Positions 55,977 to 64,000 of a DNA stretch of 64,000 bases are shown piece by piece. Each line of letters opens with the position of its first letter. Within the stretch, counting starts at the first letter, position 1. The position numbers were made by a program, and so were the translations under genes. The stretch comes from Plasmodium relictum (lineage: Eukaryota; Apicomplexa; Aconoidasida; Haemosporida; Plasmodiidae). Location: contig NC_041690.1 of assembly GCF_900005765.1 (NCBI RefSeq), forward strand, positions 1,798,001 to 1,862,000, read 5' to 3'. Below the pieces are notes generated by a model that was not told the DNA's origin, ran no database searches, and worked only from the letters and a program-made list of their open reading frames with translations.

Positions 55977-58691
55977 ATGAAAAAATTTTTTTTTTTTATC
56001 TTCATTTTAGTAATAATATACACTTTTGTATATAATATTAGCAATGCTCTTGCGTCAAATGAAAAGGAAAAATTAAAATTAAAAAAAAGCAATGATACAA
56101 ATGTATCTATTGTAGTTTTTAGCATATCTAATGAAATGCTTTATATTAACCAACAGCATTTTGCAAATGTTAAGAAGTTGCAACATATTCTTCTAATGTG
56201 TCTTACATCAGAAAATAAAAAACATATTTTAGATAATCTAGGAATAGAAAGTATAAAATTATCATTATATGAGAATTTTAAGAAAGAAATATATAAAAAT
56301 TTAAAAATTTTTTTTCAATTCATTAAAAATAATTTTGATTACCTGAATGAAGTTATAAATAAAGAAAAAAAAAAAGATAAATTATCACAGACATATTACA
56401 TTGAAAATGATAAATTATTAAATTTATTGGAAAAAGTAATGAACTTTGATAAAGAAAATAATTCCATATATATTGAAAAATTACACCAATTCAAAAATGT
56501 AATGGAATGTGTTAATGTATCTATATCAATGAATTTAGAAAATGAAAAAAATCCTATAGTTTTAATTATGAAAATAGATGAGAATAATAATAATATTAGT
56601 ATAAAAATAGATAACAATTTGTCATCAGAAAACATTAACAGTATCAGAAAAAATGAATATCTAAATACTGACAAAATTCAAATTCTTCAAAATATATTGT
56701 ATCCATTGAAAACAGGTAATTTAATTTTGAGAAGTTCTAAAAGTTTGAAATGGCCTTTGAAATATTTCCGAAATTTATGTTCAAGCAATAATTATAAAGT
56801 TGCCTCAGAAAATTGGGTTAATTATTTTTATGATCACAACGAAACACTATGCCATGTAGAAACATGTGGTTCTGGTGATTGCTTATTTTTAACATTAGAA
56901 TATTTATTAAGTGAAAATGGAATAAGAACATATAATATATTTACAAATGAAAATATAAAGGAAAGCAAATTTATTAAATGGTACGTGGAAAATATAAAGT
57001 CTCCAAACCAAAAAAAATTTAATGTTGTTGACTTAAGATATATAACTACCTATTATGTTATAAAATATTTCCCAGGATATTCAAATGAATATGACATCGA
57101 TGAGTCATATATAAACGATAAATTAGATTTATTGATAAATCTTGAGTTCACAAATTATTATTTAAAAAAAGAATCAATTTACGAAATGATACAACATAAA
57201 TATGAAGGAGACAAATTAAAAGGAAATGTATTTCTATCAACAATATCAGATTTTTTCTCTAATGTTTTACCATTTCATAATATATCACCTTCTTATAATG
57301 TTAATAACAATAATTATAATGATGATGACTATAATGATGATAGTAATTATAATGATGATAATAATTATAATAGTGATGATAATACTGATAATAATAACCA
57401 AAATGACGATGATTTTAATAATAATAGTAATAATAATAATAATGGCGATGATTCTAATGATAGAAATAGCAATAATGACAATGTTTCTAATGATAAAAAT
57501 AGCAATAGTGGCAATGTTTCTAATGATAAAAATAGCAATAATGGCAATGTTTCTAATGATAAAAATAGCAATAATAATGATATTTCTAATGATAAAAATA
57601 GCAATAATAATGATATTTCTAACAATAAAAATGGCAATAGAGATGATGATTATAATAATACATATTATAACCGAGAATGCACTGATAGTTGTAATAATAA
57701 TTCTTTCCTTTCTTATGATAATAATAAATATTATTCAACGTTTTTACCAGAACATAAAAAAATTTTATCTTACGATATACAAGATGAGATTATAAGCTCA
57801 AATGAAAAGGACACTATTTTATTAAGTAAAAATAGAAATATTATAGATTATAATGAAAATAAAGATACTAAATCAATCAATAACGCAGAAAGAAAAAATT
57901 ATGAGGATGAATATGAAGACATTTTACATGACATTGATGACTTTGGTAACAGAATGTACGAGTTGATTTTTTTTAAAATAGTTTCATTATCAGATAATGA
58001 TTTAACTTTAGATAAATTAAAAAAAATTAACAAAAAAAGTTTAACAAAATTAAAAGGAACAAATCTGAAAGTGAAAGTTATTGGATCTCATGTATTTATG
58101 AAGAACATTGAAGAAGGAATTATTCTTCCATTTTATAATTTAGATAATATAAAAAATAAATTAAATAATCCTTTTAGTAAAAAAAATTATGCAAATAAAG
58201 ATTTGCATGTTGTTGTTATAAAAACGACTTTTAATAAAAATATAAAAAATAGTAATGGAGTAACTACTAGAAGTTTGTTATTAAGGCATGACGGAGATTG
58301 TATTTCTTATTGGTCAATAAAGAATAATAAATATCATTTTACCAGTGATAACAAAGTAATTCAAACTAGCACCTTTCAAGAAAAAGCATCAGCTTTTTTC
58401 TATGAGAGAACAAGAACTGGTCAAACTCATTGGGGAGATGAAATTGATTATGATGCATTTCAAAAAATGTTTAACATCGGTTTAATTACATTTATAAATA
58501 ATAGTACTGAATTTTTTTTTTCAAAAGATACTTTTAAAGAGTATGAATTATATCTTTTAATCTATTTTTACTCAGATATTCATTTTGAGCCTGGAATTCA
58601 CATAATAGTAAAAGGAAAAAATACAAGTCTTAATTCAGCATATAAAAAAAATAAAATTCCTCTTTCTTTCTTAGAAATAATTAAGAAATAA
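55977..58691 (+). CDS. Secreted OTU-like cysteine protease family, paralogue 1
   Basis: 904 residues. Signal peptide (about 1-27), a helical N-terminal module (about 40-215), then a divergent OTU (ovarian-tumour) domain broken by an insert. The Cys motif is CGSGDCLFLTLEYLL (Cys302). The C-terminal part has THWGDEIDYDAFQKMFNIGL (Trp819) and SDIHFEPG (His869). OTU proteases show DGNCLF, WGxxxE and HYEP/HFEP in this order, so the triad elements look intact. Cys and His are 567 residues apart, whereas a whole OTU domain is normally about 130-150. Residues 435-560 are an Asn/Asp/Ser-rich spacer with an 11-residue repeat. The family cleaves ubiquitin-like modifiers; a secretory-route substrate is unknown. 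No PEXEL motif or membrane anchor. Tandem with paralogue 2. Confidence 0.68.
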   Translation: MKKFFFFIFILVIIYTFVYNISNALASNEKEKLKLKKSNDTNVSIVVFSISNEMLYINQQHFANVKKLQHILLMCLTSENKKHILDNLGIESIKLSLYENFKKEIYKNLKIFFQFIKNNFDYLNEVINKEKKKDKLSQTYYIENDKLLNLLEKVMNFDKENNSIYIEKLHQFKNVMECVNVSISMNLENEKNPIVLIMKIDENNNNISIKIDNNLSSENINSIRKNEYLNTDKIQILQNILYPLKTGNLILRSSKSLKWPLKYFRNLCSSNNYKVASENWVNYFYDHNETLCHVETCGSGDCLFLTLEYLLSENGIRTYNIFTNENIKESKFIKWYVENIKSPNQKKFNVVDLRYITTYYVIKYFPGYSNEYDIDESYINDKLDLLINLEFTNYYLKKESIYEMIQHKYEGDKLKGNVFLSTISDFFSNVLPFHNISPSYNVNNNNYNDDDYNDDSNYNDDNNYNSDDNTDNNNQNDDDFNNNSNNNNNGDDSNDRNSNNDNVSNDKNSNSGNVSNDKNSNNGNVSNDKNSNNNDISNDKNSNNNDISNNKNGNRDDDYNNTYYNRECTDSCNNNSFLSYDNNKYYSTFLPEHKKILSYDIQDEIISSNEKDTILLSKNRNIIDYNENKDTKSINNAERKNYEDEYEDILHDIDDFGNRMYELIFFKIVSLSDNDLTLDKLKKINKKSLTKLKGTNLKVKVIGSHVFMKNIEEGIILPFYNLDNIKNKLNNPFSKKNYANKDLHVVVIKTTFNKNIKNSNGVTTRSLLLRHDGDCISYWSIKNNKYHFTSDNKVIQTSTFQEKASAFFYERTRTGQTHWGDEIDYDAFQKMFNIGLITFINNSTEFFFSKDTFKEYELYLLIYFYSDIHFEPGIHIIVKGKNTSLNSAYKKNKIPLSFLEIIKK
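56091..56580 (+). repeat. Near-identical tract shared with paralogue 2 (copy A)
   Basis: Aligns without gaps at a constant offset of 5180 bp to 61271-61760. I count 10 mismatches in 490 bp (98.0% identity). The following 60 bp fall to about 73%, and similarity to the left also drops sharply. It encodes residues 39-201 of paralogue 1. Confidence 0.93.
57480..57644 (+). repeat. 33-bp coding minisatellite, five units
   Basis: Five in-frame 33-bp units encoding variants of the 11-mer NVSNDKNSNNG within the spacer of OTU-like paralogue 1. The last unit is the most diverged. Likely to vary in copy number by replication slippage; paralogue 2 has nothing like it at this position. Confidence 0.88.
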
Positions 58692-60118
58692 TTCGAGAAA
58701 GTGAGCAAAATAGTAGAAACTCATTTAAAAAAAAAAAAAATTAATTTAAAAATATATATATAAATTATAAAGGTATAATTGTGAATTGTTAATTAAAAAG
58801 GATTATAAATATATCTTGCTGTTTTTCCATTTTGATTTTTAATTATAAATTATACTTTTTTTTTTTTAATTTTTCATAGTTAACTCTTTATTTTAGTTTT
58901 TCTTTTAGTTTTTTTTTCAATAAATATTTGTTACAAAATTTTAATGTAATGTATTTTTGTCTTTTTTCTTTTAAATTAATTTTTTGTGTAAAACTTTTAA
59001 AGGAATTATTTTTTATAGTCATTATAGCTAAATATATATATATATATTATTTATTTTTTTAAAAGCTTATAATTTTTTTTTTAAATTTGAAAATGAGAAT
59101 TCTGAAGTTTCTAATAAAGAAAAAATTACTTTAATCCTTCATTTCTTCTTTTTTTTTAAATGATTAAACATTTTAATTAGAATTTTTATTATTATTGTTT
59201 TAATATATATATAAAGTACTTTTAATGTGAGGTGTTTTGTGTTAATTTATTTCCTTACATACGTTAATTTTATTTATACTTTTTGAAAATTCAAGCGTGA
59301 ATGATCTATAAGGTTCTATGATAAGTAAAATTTTTTTTTATTTCTATTTTTATATATACCTTTTTTTTTTTAATTGTTATCTTTCTTTCAATCAAACTTT
59401 ACTTCTTTGTAATGATCATGCATAAAGTGAGATATTAAATTTTAGCTATTAAAAAACTTAATAAGAATAATTGAATAAATAACATGATCTTATTACTATG
59501 TAAAAAAAGGAAAAAAAAAGCAAGTTGGTGCAAAAGACAACATTCTCGAACACAGATTCTTTTATAGAATTAATGATATAATTTTGGATGTCGATTTTTT
59601 ATTTTCTTTATTGTTTTAATTACAAGATAAATATCATAAATAAAATATTTGCATAATTTTCAATTTCTTTTTTTAACATATTAATTCTTACATATTATTT
59701 CTATACTTTTTAATTTATATATTTTTTAATATGTCGAATACATTATTCAATATTTACTTGACGTTATTTGACATTATATTTACGTGCTAATGCTTTTTTA
59801 AATAAACAAATATATGGGAATGAAAAAATTAAAGAAGAATCATATATAATTCTCATAAAAATGAAACTAAATATACATAAATAGAATCAGGAAAATTATA
59901 TATATATATCTTTATTTTAATACTTTAAATCATTTTCTTTTAGTTTTGCAAATACCAAATCTGCAACATCTAATAAAAAATAAATAAATAATTATACTGT
60001 TTTTAATTTTTTGTAAATGTTTTTATTTTTAATTATAACTTATAAAAAATATATTGTATAATAATAACCATTTATAGTAATAATTTAGAGACACAATAAC
60101 ACCTTTTTTTTTAAAAAA
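58692..60118. other. Intergenic region between the two OTU-like paralogues
   Basis: 1.43 kb of A/T-rich sequence containing the 3' UTR of paralogue 1 and the promoter of paralogue 2. It also holds an exon-like island on the minus strand, listed separately. No sequence similarity to the region upstream of paralogue 1 is evident by eye. Confidence 0.5.
59917..59969 (-). pseudogene. Orphan terminal-exon-like island
   Basis: On the minus strand, a TTTTTTATTAG acceptor precedes 53 nt that read, after a split codon, VADLVFAKLKENDLKY and a stop. The amino-acid mix is protein-like. No upstream exon is found before the plus-strand start of paralogue 2 at 60119, about 150 bp away. It may be the tail of an unrecognised gene overlapping paralogue 2, a relic exon, or chance; the plus strand is also briefly open here. 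Confidence 0.25.
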
Positions 60119-63100
60119 ATGAATAAAAAGAAAATATGTTTTTTTTACATTTCTATATCATTAATAGTATATGTGAAATGTATATATAATATAAACATTC
60201 CTATTTCTTCGAATGAGAAAAAAAAATTAGATTTATTCAAAGATTTTTTATATGATAATCCAAATAATATAGAATGTTATGCTTTTATGGATAAAATTCT
60301 ATTTAAATTAAAACATGTATTTAATTTGCCTAATTATGATTTAAATATAAGTGAAACTAATATAGAAACATTGAAATTCTCATGTATTTCTTTAAAAGAA
60401 CTGTATATAGAAATATTAAGAAATTTTGTATATAATAAAAATGATGATCAAAATGATGATTTAATTAAATATTCCAATATTTTAAAAAAATTTCTTAAAA
60501 AAATTTATTTTAAATTAAATGGCAAAAAAGGAGATAATATTAGTATTGGTAACGATGTCCTAAAGGTATTAATTTTTAGATCTCTATCGTTTATGAATGA
60601 TTCTAAAATTGATATGCTAAAAAATAAAGATATTTTAAAATTTAGTTTAGATATTTTTGCAAATTATGTATCATATATTGCAAATGAAAACGAAGACTTA
60701 AAAGATATTAATAAAAATACGAGTGATAGATCTCAAAGAATCTTTGCTGATAACTTAAATTCTTACAAGAAAAATATTTTAACCTATTTTCCTCATAGAA
60801 GAAATATACAAATATTTTTTTTAAATATGAATACTCTAGAAGATTTAACAAAAATGTTTTATAAATTCTATACTCATTTTACAAATAAAAAGGTAGTAGA
60901 AAAAGAAGTAAGCTCTATACAAGCATTATACTTTATAAATGAAATATTGAAAATTGCTGAAAATATTAATTTATGTTTAAAGGAAAATACTTTAAAAAAT
61001 ATCATATACACAGAAGAATTTTCTAAAAGTATTCAAAATGCTTTTAAAAATATATGTGAAAATATGTCAGAAAAATTGCAAATTAACGGGTCTAAAGATG
61101 AAGTAATAGATGCATTAACAGAGGGATTAATTAAAATCTTAAAAGATATATATAAAGATAATAAAAATTGTAAAAATCCAATAAACAAAAAAAATATAAG
61201 TTTCAAAGTACATAAAAAAAATGATATAGACGGATTTAATGAGGATAAAAAAATAAAATTAGTAGAATACAATGATGCAAATGCATCTATTGTAGTTTTT
61301 AGCATATCTAATGAAATGCTTTATATTAACCAACAGCATTTTGCAAATATTAAGAAGTTGCAACATATTCTTCTAATGTGTCCTACATCAGAAAATAAAA
61401 AACATATTTTAGATAATCTAGGAATAGAAAGTATAAAATTATCATTATATGAGAATTTTAAGAAAGAAATGTATAAAAATTTTAAATTTTTTTTTCAATT
61501 CATTAAAAATAATTTTGATTACCTGAATGAAGTTATAAATAAAGAAAAAAAAAAAGATAAATTATCACAGACAGATTACATTGAAAATGATAAATTATTA
61601 AATTTATTGGAAAAAGTAATGAACTTTGATAAAGAAAATAATTCCATATATATTGAAAAATTACACCAATTCAAAAATATAATGGAATGTGTTAATGTAT
61701 CTATATCAATGAATTTAGAAAATGAAAAAAATCCTATAGTTTTAATTATGAAAATAGACGAAAATAATAATCACATTAATGTAAAAATAAATAATCATTT
61801 ATTAATTGACAATATTAATAAAAAAAAAAAAAAGGAATCTATATATAGAGATAAACTACTTAAAAATTTACTGAATACATCAGAAATAAACAGTTCATTT
61901 TTTCAATTGCCGTATATTTACAAAGCTCCACTCTATTATTTTACTGAAATATGTGATAAACGTAAAGAAAAATCTCCATCTGGCAATTGGATTCGTCATT
62001 TTTCAAAATACAATGAAGCCATATGTCTTGTACCATCGGATGATTCTTCAAATAAATTGTTTCCAGCTTTAGTAAGATCATTAAAAATGAATAACATAAG
62101 TAAAAATAAAATTTTAGAAAACATTATTTCAGAATATGAGCCTTTTCTTAAGTGGTATTTAACTAATATAAAATCAGAGAAAGAAAAATATTTAAATGTT
62201 CATGATTTAGCTATTTTTGCTACCATGTATGAATTTCAGTATTTTCCTGAATACTCTCATAATACTTCTATTATACGGTCACAAAGAAATTTTACGTCTT
62301 ATATTGAACATGAATTAACAGAACTTGTTTATTTAAAAAATGAATATTTGGAGTTAAGTAGAAAAAGAAAATTTACAGAAAAAAAGGAGTTAATGAAAGA
62401 ATTTAATCCTGTTTTTCCTCACGCTTCATCTAATACTCCTTCTATATCTTCTGCTTCTGGTATTTCAACTCCTTCTTTCATATATTTTGAACCATCTGCT
62501 CCTCCTTATTCATCATCTGATTCTATTAATTCAACTGCTTTCACATATCCTCAACCATATGCTCCTCCTTCTTTAAGATCTTTTGATTCCTTCAATTTTT
62601 CAATTCCTCAATCCTCTAGAAATTTTAATACATTTCATCCTACCATAGTTTCCTATAATCCTTCTTCATATACTGCTTCATCATCTCTTTTTTCTAGAAA
62701 TTATCAACCTTTTTCTTTTAATAATCCTTTCGACTCTCCACATTTTTCTCATTCTTCTAGATCTCAATTCAAACCAGTTCGCCCATATGATTTCCCTATT
62801 CCTTCCTCAACTACTACTCTCTCTGAATCCTTATCAAATCCTACTTCTACCGCTATTTCTACTCCTATTGATAATGCTTCCCCTAATCCTTATTTGAGCA
62901 ATACAATCGTTAGTACTGATACACCTTCTGTTACCGATACTATTATTTCGAATACATCTCCAGTTCAAATTTCTCATCCCACCTCCTTAAATTTGCATCC
63001 TACTACGTCAAATACAACTCTTAATTCTCCTACTAAATATAGTATTACTCCTTCTTATCAATCTTTCTCTTCTTCTCCTTCTAGTGTTATTATGAATACT

Positions 63101-64000
63101 TCTAATCTTAATGAATCAAATTATGAAAAACTAGGAGCTAAACCCAAGCATAGATCTTCAATTAGGGCTTATAAAATAGCAAAAAAAGAAAAAGAAAAAG
63201 AAAAAGAAAAAGAAAAAATGCAAAAAGGGAATTCAAGAAAAACAAGAGAAAAAGAAAAATATGCTCATAAAATAATTGGGCCTATGAGATCCTCAAGTTT
63301 TGAATCTGCAATAAGTGCGTTTACTGATAAATTTAGGAAAACAGATAGTACTAGTGAAAAGGGAAAAAATAAAACTATGAAAATTAAAGGAGAATCTTCA
63401 GAAAATTCGGATGATAATAAAAAAGTAATAAAAAATAAATTGAAAAACAAAAAAAGTAAGTCAATGCCTAAATTAAATGATTTGGAAATGGATAATTTAA
63501 CAGAACCTTCAAGTGTTGAAGGAGATAAAAAGAGTTTTCAATTCCCAAAAGAAACTTCTTTCGCTGAAGTAAATTCAAATATAAATGTGAATATAGGTTC
63601 AAATCCTGAACAACGTATTTATGAAAATGTTGATGGAGAATATGAAAATATTTTAAAAGATATAGATGAAGATGGTATTAGAACATACGAACAGTTAGTT
63701 ATATCGGAATTATCATTACTCGAAGGTGTTGATATAAATACGATAACTTATATAGAAGAAAATATAGATTCCTATAAATCTATAAATGATTATAAAACTG
63801 TAGTTATGGGAACCCAACTATGTAGTTTTCCGTATAAAATAGGAGACTTTATAAAGTTATATGATATGGATGATATGATAAAACATATAAAAAAAGTGTC
63901 TTCTGAACCTAATAAGCGTAAATATTTTATCTTAAAAAGTAATTCTTACGGAAAACAGATAATGAATAATAGAGGTATTATTACAAAAAGTATTCAATGC
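60119..64000 (+). CDS. Secreted OTU-like family, paralogue 2, catalytic Cys replaced (partial)
   Basis: Open for 1294 codons from the ATG at 60119 to the window edge; 3' end missing. Signal peptide (about 1-24), an extra N-terminal region (about 30-380) whose helices weakly resemble the shared module, then the near-identical module (385-547). The OTU-like region follows: GNWIRHFSKYNEAICLV aligns with paralogue 1, but the Cys motif reads DDSSNKLFPAL, with Lys646 in place of Cys302. Residues about 762-1000 are Ser/Thr/Pro-rich and mucin-like, followed by a KEKEKEKEKEK run and a charged stretch. The last 150 residues align with paralogue 1 up to just before its WGDEID motif. Proteolysis by a Cys-type OTU mechanism looks impossible. 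Function unknown. Confidence 0.72.
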   Translation, partial: MNKKKICFFYISISLIVYVKCIYNINIPISSNEKKKLDLFKDFLYDNPNNIECYAFMDKILFKLKHVFNLPNYDLNISETNIETLKFSCISLKELYIEILRNFVYNKNDDQNDDLIKYSNILKKFLKKIYFKLNGKKGDNISIGNDVLKVLIFRSLSFMNDSKIDMLKNKDILKFSLDIFANYVSYIANENEDLKDINKNTSDRSQRIFADNLNSYKKNILTYFPHRRNIQIFFLNMNTLEDLTKMFYKFYTHFTNKKVVEKEVSSIQALYFINEILKIAENINLCLKENTLKNIIYTEEFSKSIQNAFKNICENMSEKLQINGSKDEVIDALTEGLIKILKDIYKDNKNCKNPINKKNISFKVHKKNDIDGFNEDKKIKLVEYNDANASIVVFSISNEMLYINQQHFANIKKLQHILLMCPTSENKKHILDNLGIESIKLSLYENFKKEMYKNFKFFFQFIKNNFDYLNEVINKEKKKDKLSQTDYIENDKLLNLLEKVMNFDKENNSIYIEKLHQFKNIMECVNVSISMNLENEKNPIVLIMKIDENNNHINVKINNHLLIDNINKKKKKESIYRDKLLKNLLNTSEINSSFFQLPYIYKAPLYYFTEICDKRKEKSPSGNWIRHFSKYNEAICLVPSDDSSNKLFPALVRSLKMNNISKNKILENIISEYEPFLKWYLTNIKSEKEKYLNVHDLAIFATMYEFQYFPEYSHNTSIIRSQRNFTSYIEHELTELVYLKNEYLELSRKRKFTEKKELMKEFNPVFPHASSNTPSISSASGISTPSFIYFEPSAPPYSSSDSINSTAFTYPQPYAPPSLRSFDSFNFSIPQSSRNFNTFHPTIVSYNPSSYTASSSLFSRNYQPFSFNNPFDSPHFSHSSRSQFKPVRPYDFPIPSSTTTLSESLSNPTSTAISTPIDNASPNPYLSNTIVSTDTPSVTDTIISNTSPVQISHPTSLNLHPTTSNTTLNSPTKYSITPSYQSFSSSPSSVIMNTSNLNESNYEKLGAKPKHRSSIRAYKIAKKEKEKEKEKEKMQKGNSRKTREKEKYAHKIIGPMRSSSFESAISAFTDKFRKTDSTSEKGKNKTMKIKGESSENSDDNKKVIKNKLKNKKSKSMPKLNDLEMDNLTEPSSVEGDKKSFQFPKETSFAEVNSNINVNIGSNPEQRIYENVDGEYENILKDIDEDGIRTYEQLVISELSLLEGVDINTITYIEENIDSYKSINDYKTVVMGTQLCSFPYKIGDFIKLYDMDDMIKHIKKVSSEPNKRKYFILKSNSYGKQIMNNRGIITKSIQC
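61271..61760 (+). repeat. Near-identical tract shared with paralogue 1 (copy B)
   Basis: Partner of 56091-56580, gapless, 480 of 490 positions identical. Encodes residues 385-547 of paralogue 2, that is, an internal position rather than the N-terminal one it occupies in paralogue 1. Confidence 0.93.

Noticed and set aside
57226-57795. Ile/Met-rich plus-strand frame and Leu-rich minus-strand frame
   Set aside because: Shadows of the Asn/Asp/Ser repeat spacer in OTU-like paralogue 1.
55977-64000. Exported (PEXEL) proteins
   Set aside because: No RxLxE/Q/D motif follows either signal peptide.
1-64000. CRISPR arrays, insertion sequences, retrotransposons, tRNA or rRNA genes
   Set aside because: Repeats found are coding minisatellites or simple A/T runs; no spacer structure, transposase, reverse transcriptase or cloverleaf was recognised by eye.

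Overview
The window is nuclear chromosomal DNA of a malaria parasite (Plasmodium). It is extremely A+T-rich (about 80% or more by eye), with long poly(dA) and poly(dT) runs, Asn/Lys/Asp-rich low-complexity inserts inside conserved proteins, short introns with GT..AG ends, and apicomplexan hallmarks: an alveolin, an AP2 transcription factor and apicoplast-type bipartite leaders. Gene order matches, from memory, the P. falciparum chromosome 13 block from AP2-O4 through ribosomal protein L17, glycerol kinase and IMC1f to ABCB6. The proteins are clearly not P. falciparum, and the composition would fit an avian-lineage species. The species is inference.

Left part (1-24 kb): UTP15 (rRNA processing), an ATM1-type ABC half-transporter, a giant YqeH-type circularly permuted GTPase with an apicoplast-like leader, a PRCC-family protein, a small secreted thioredoxin-fold protein, a tentative small two-exon gene, the alveolin IMC1f and glycerol kinase.

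Middle (24-48 kb): ribosomal protein L17 (three exons), a STIMATE/TMEM110 homologue, a membrane-anchored GH35 beta-galactosidase-like protein whose two catalytic glutamates look replaced, a six-exon CZIB/DUF866 protein that has lost both zinc-binding CxxC motifs, a PITP-PH-membrane-ORP lipid-transfer fusion, and a tandem AP2-domain factor behind a 3.9-kb upstream region. Several exon structures were rebuilt by hand from splice signals and reading phase.

Right part (49-64 kb): a coiled-coil protein, an RsmD-type 16S rRNA methyltransferase with an apicoplast-like leader, a two-exon secreted protein, then two tandem paralogues on the plus strand. The second is cut by the window end. Both encode secreted proteins with a helical N-terminal module followed by a divergent, insertion-broken OTU-like cysteine-protease domain. 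The first keeps Cys, WG and His motifs. The second has Lys in place of the Cys and carries a Ser/Thr/Pro-rich mucin-like block. A gapless 490-bp tract is about 98% identical between them while the flanks are strongly diverged, and 9 of its 10 differences change an amino acid. This pair is the most novel feature of the window.

Functional themes are plastid ribosome maturation (YqeH, RsmD), intermembrane lipid exchange or contact sites (PITP-ORP; STIMATE by homology), pellicle structure (IMC1f) and secreted, rapidly evolving proteins at the right end.
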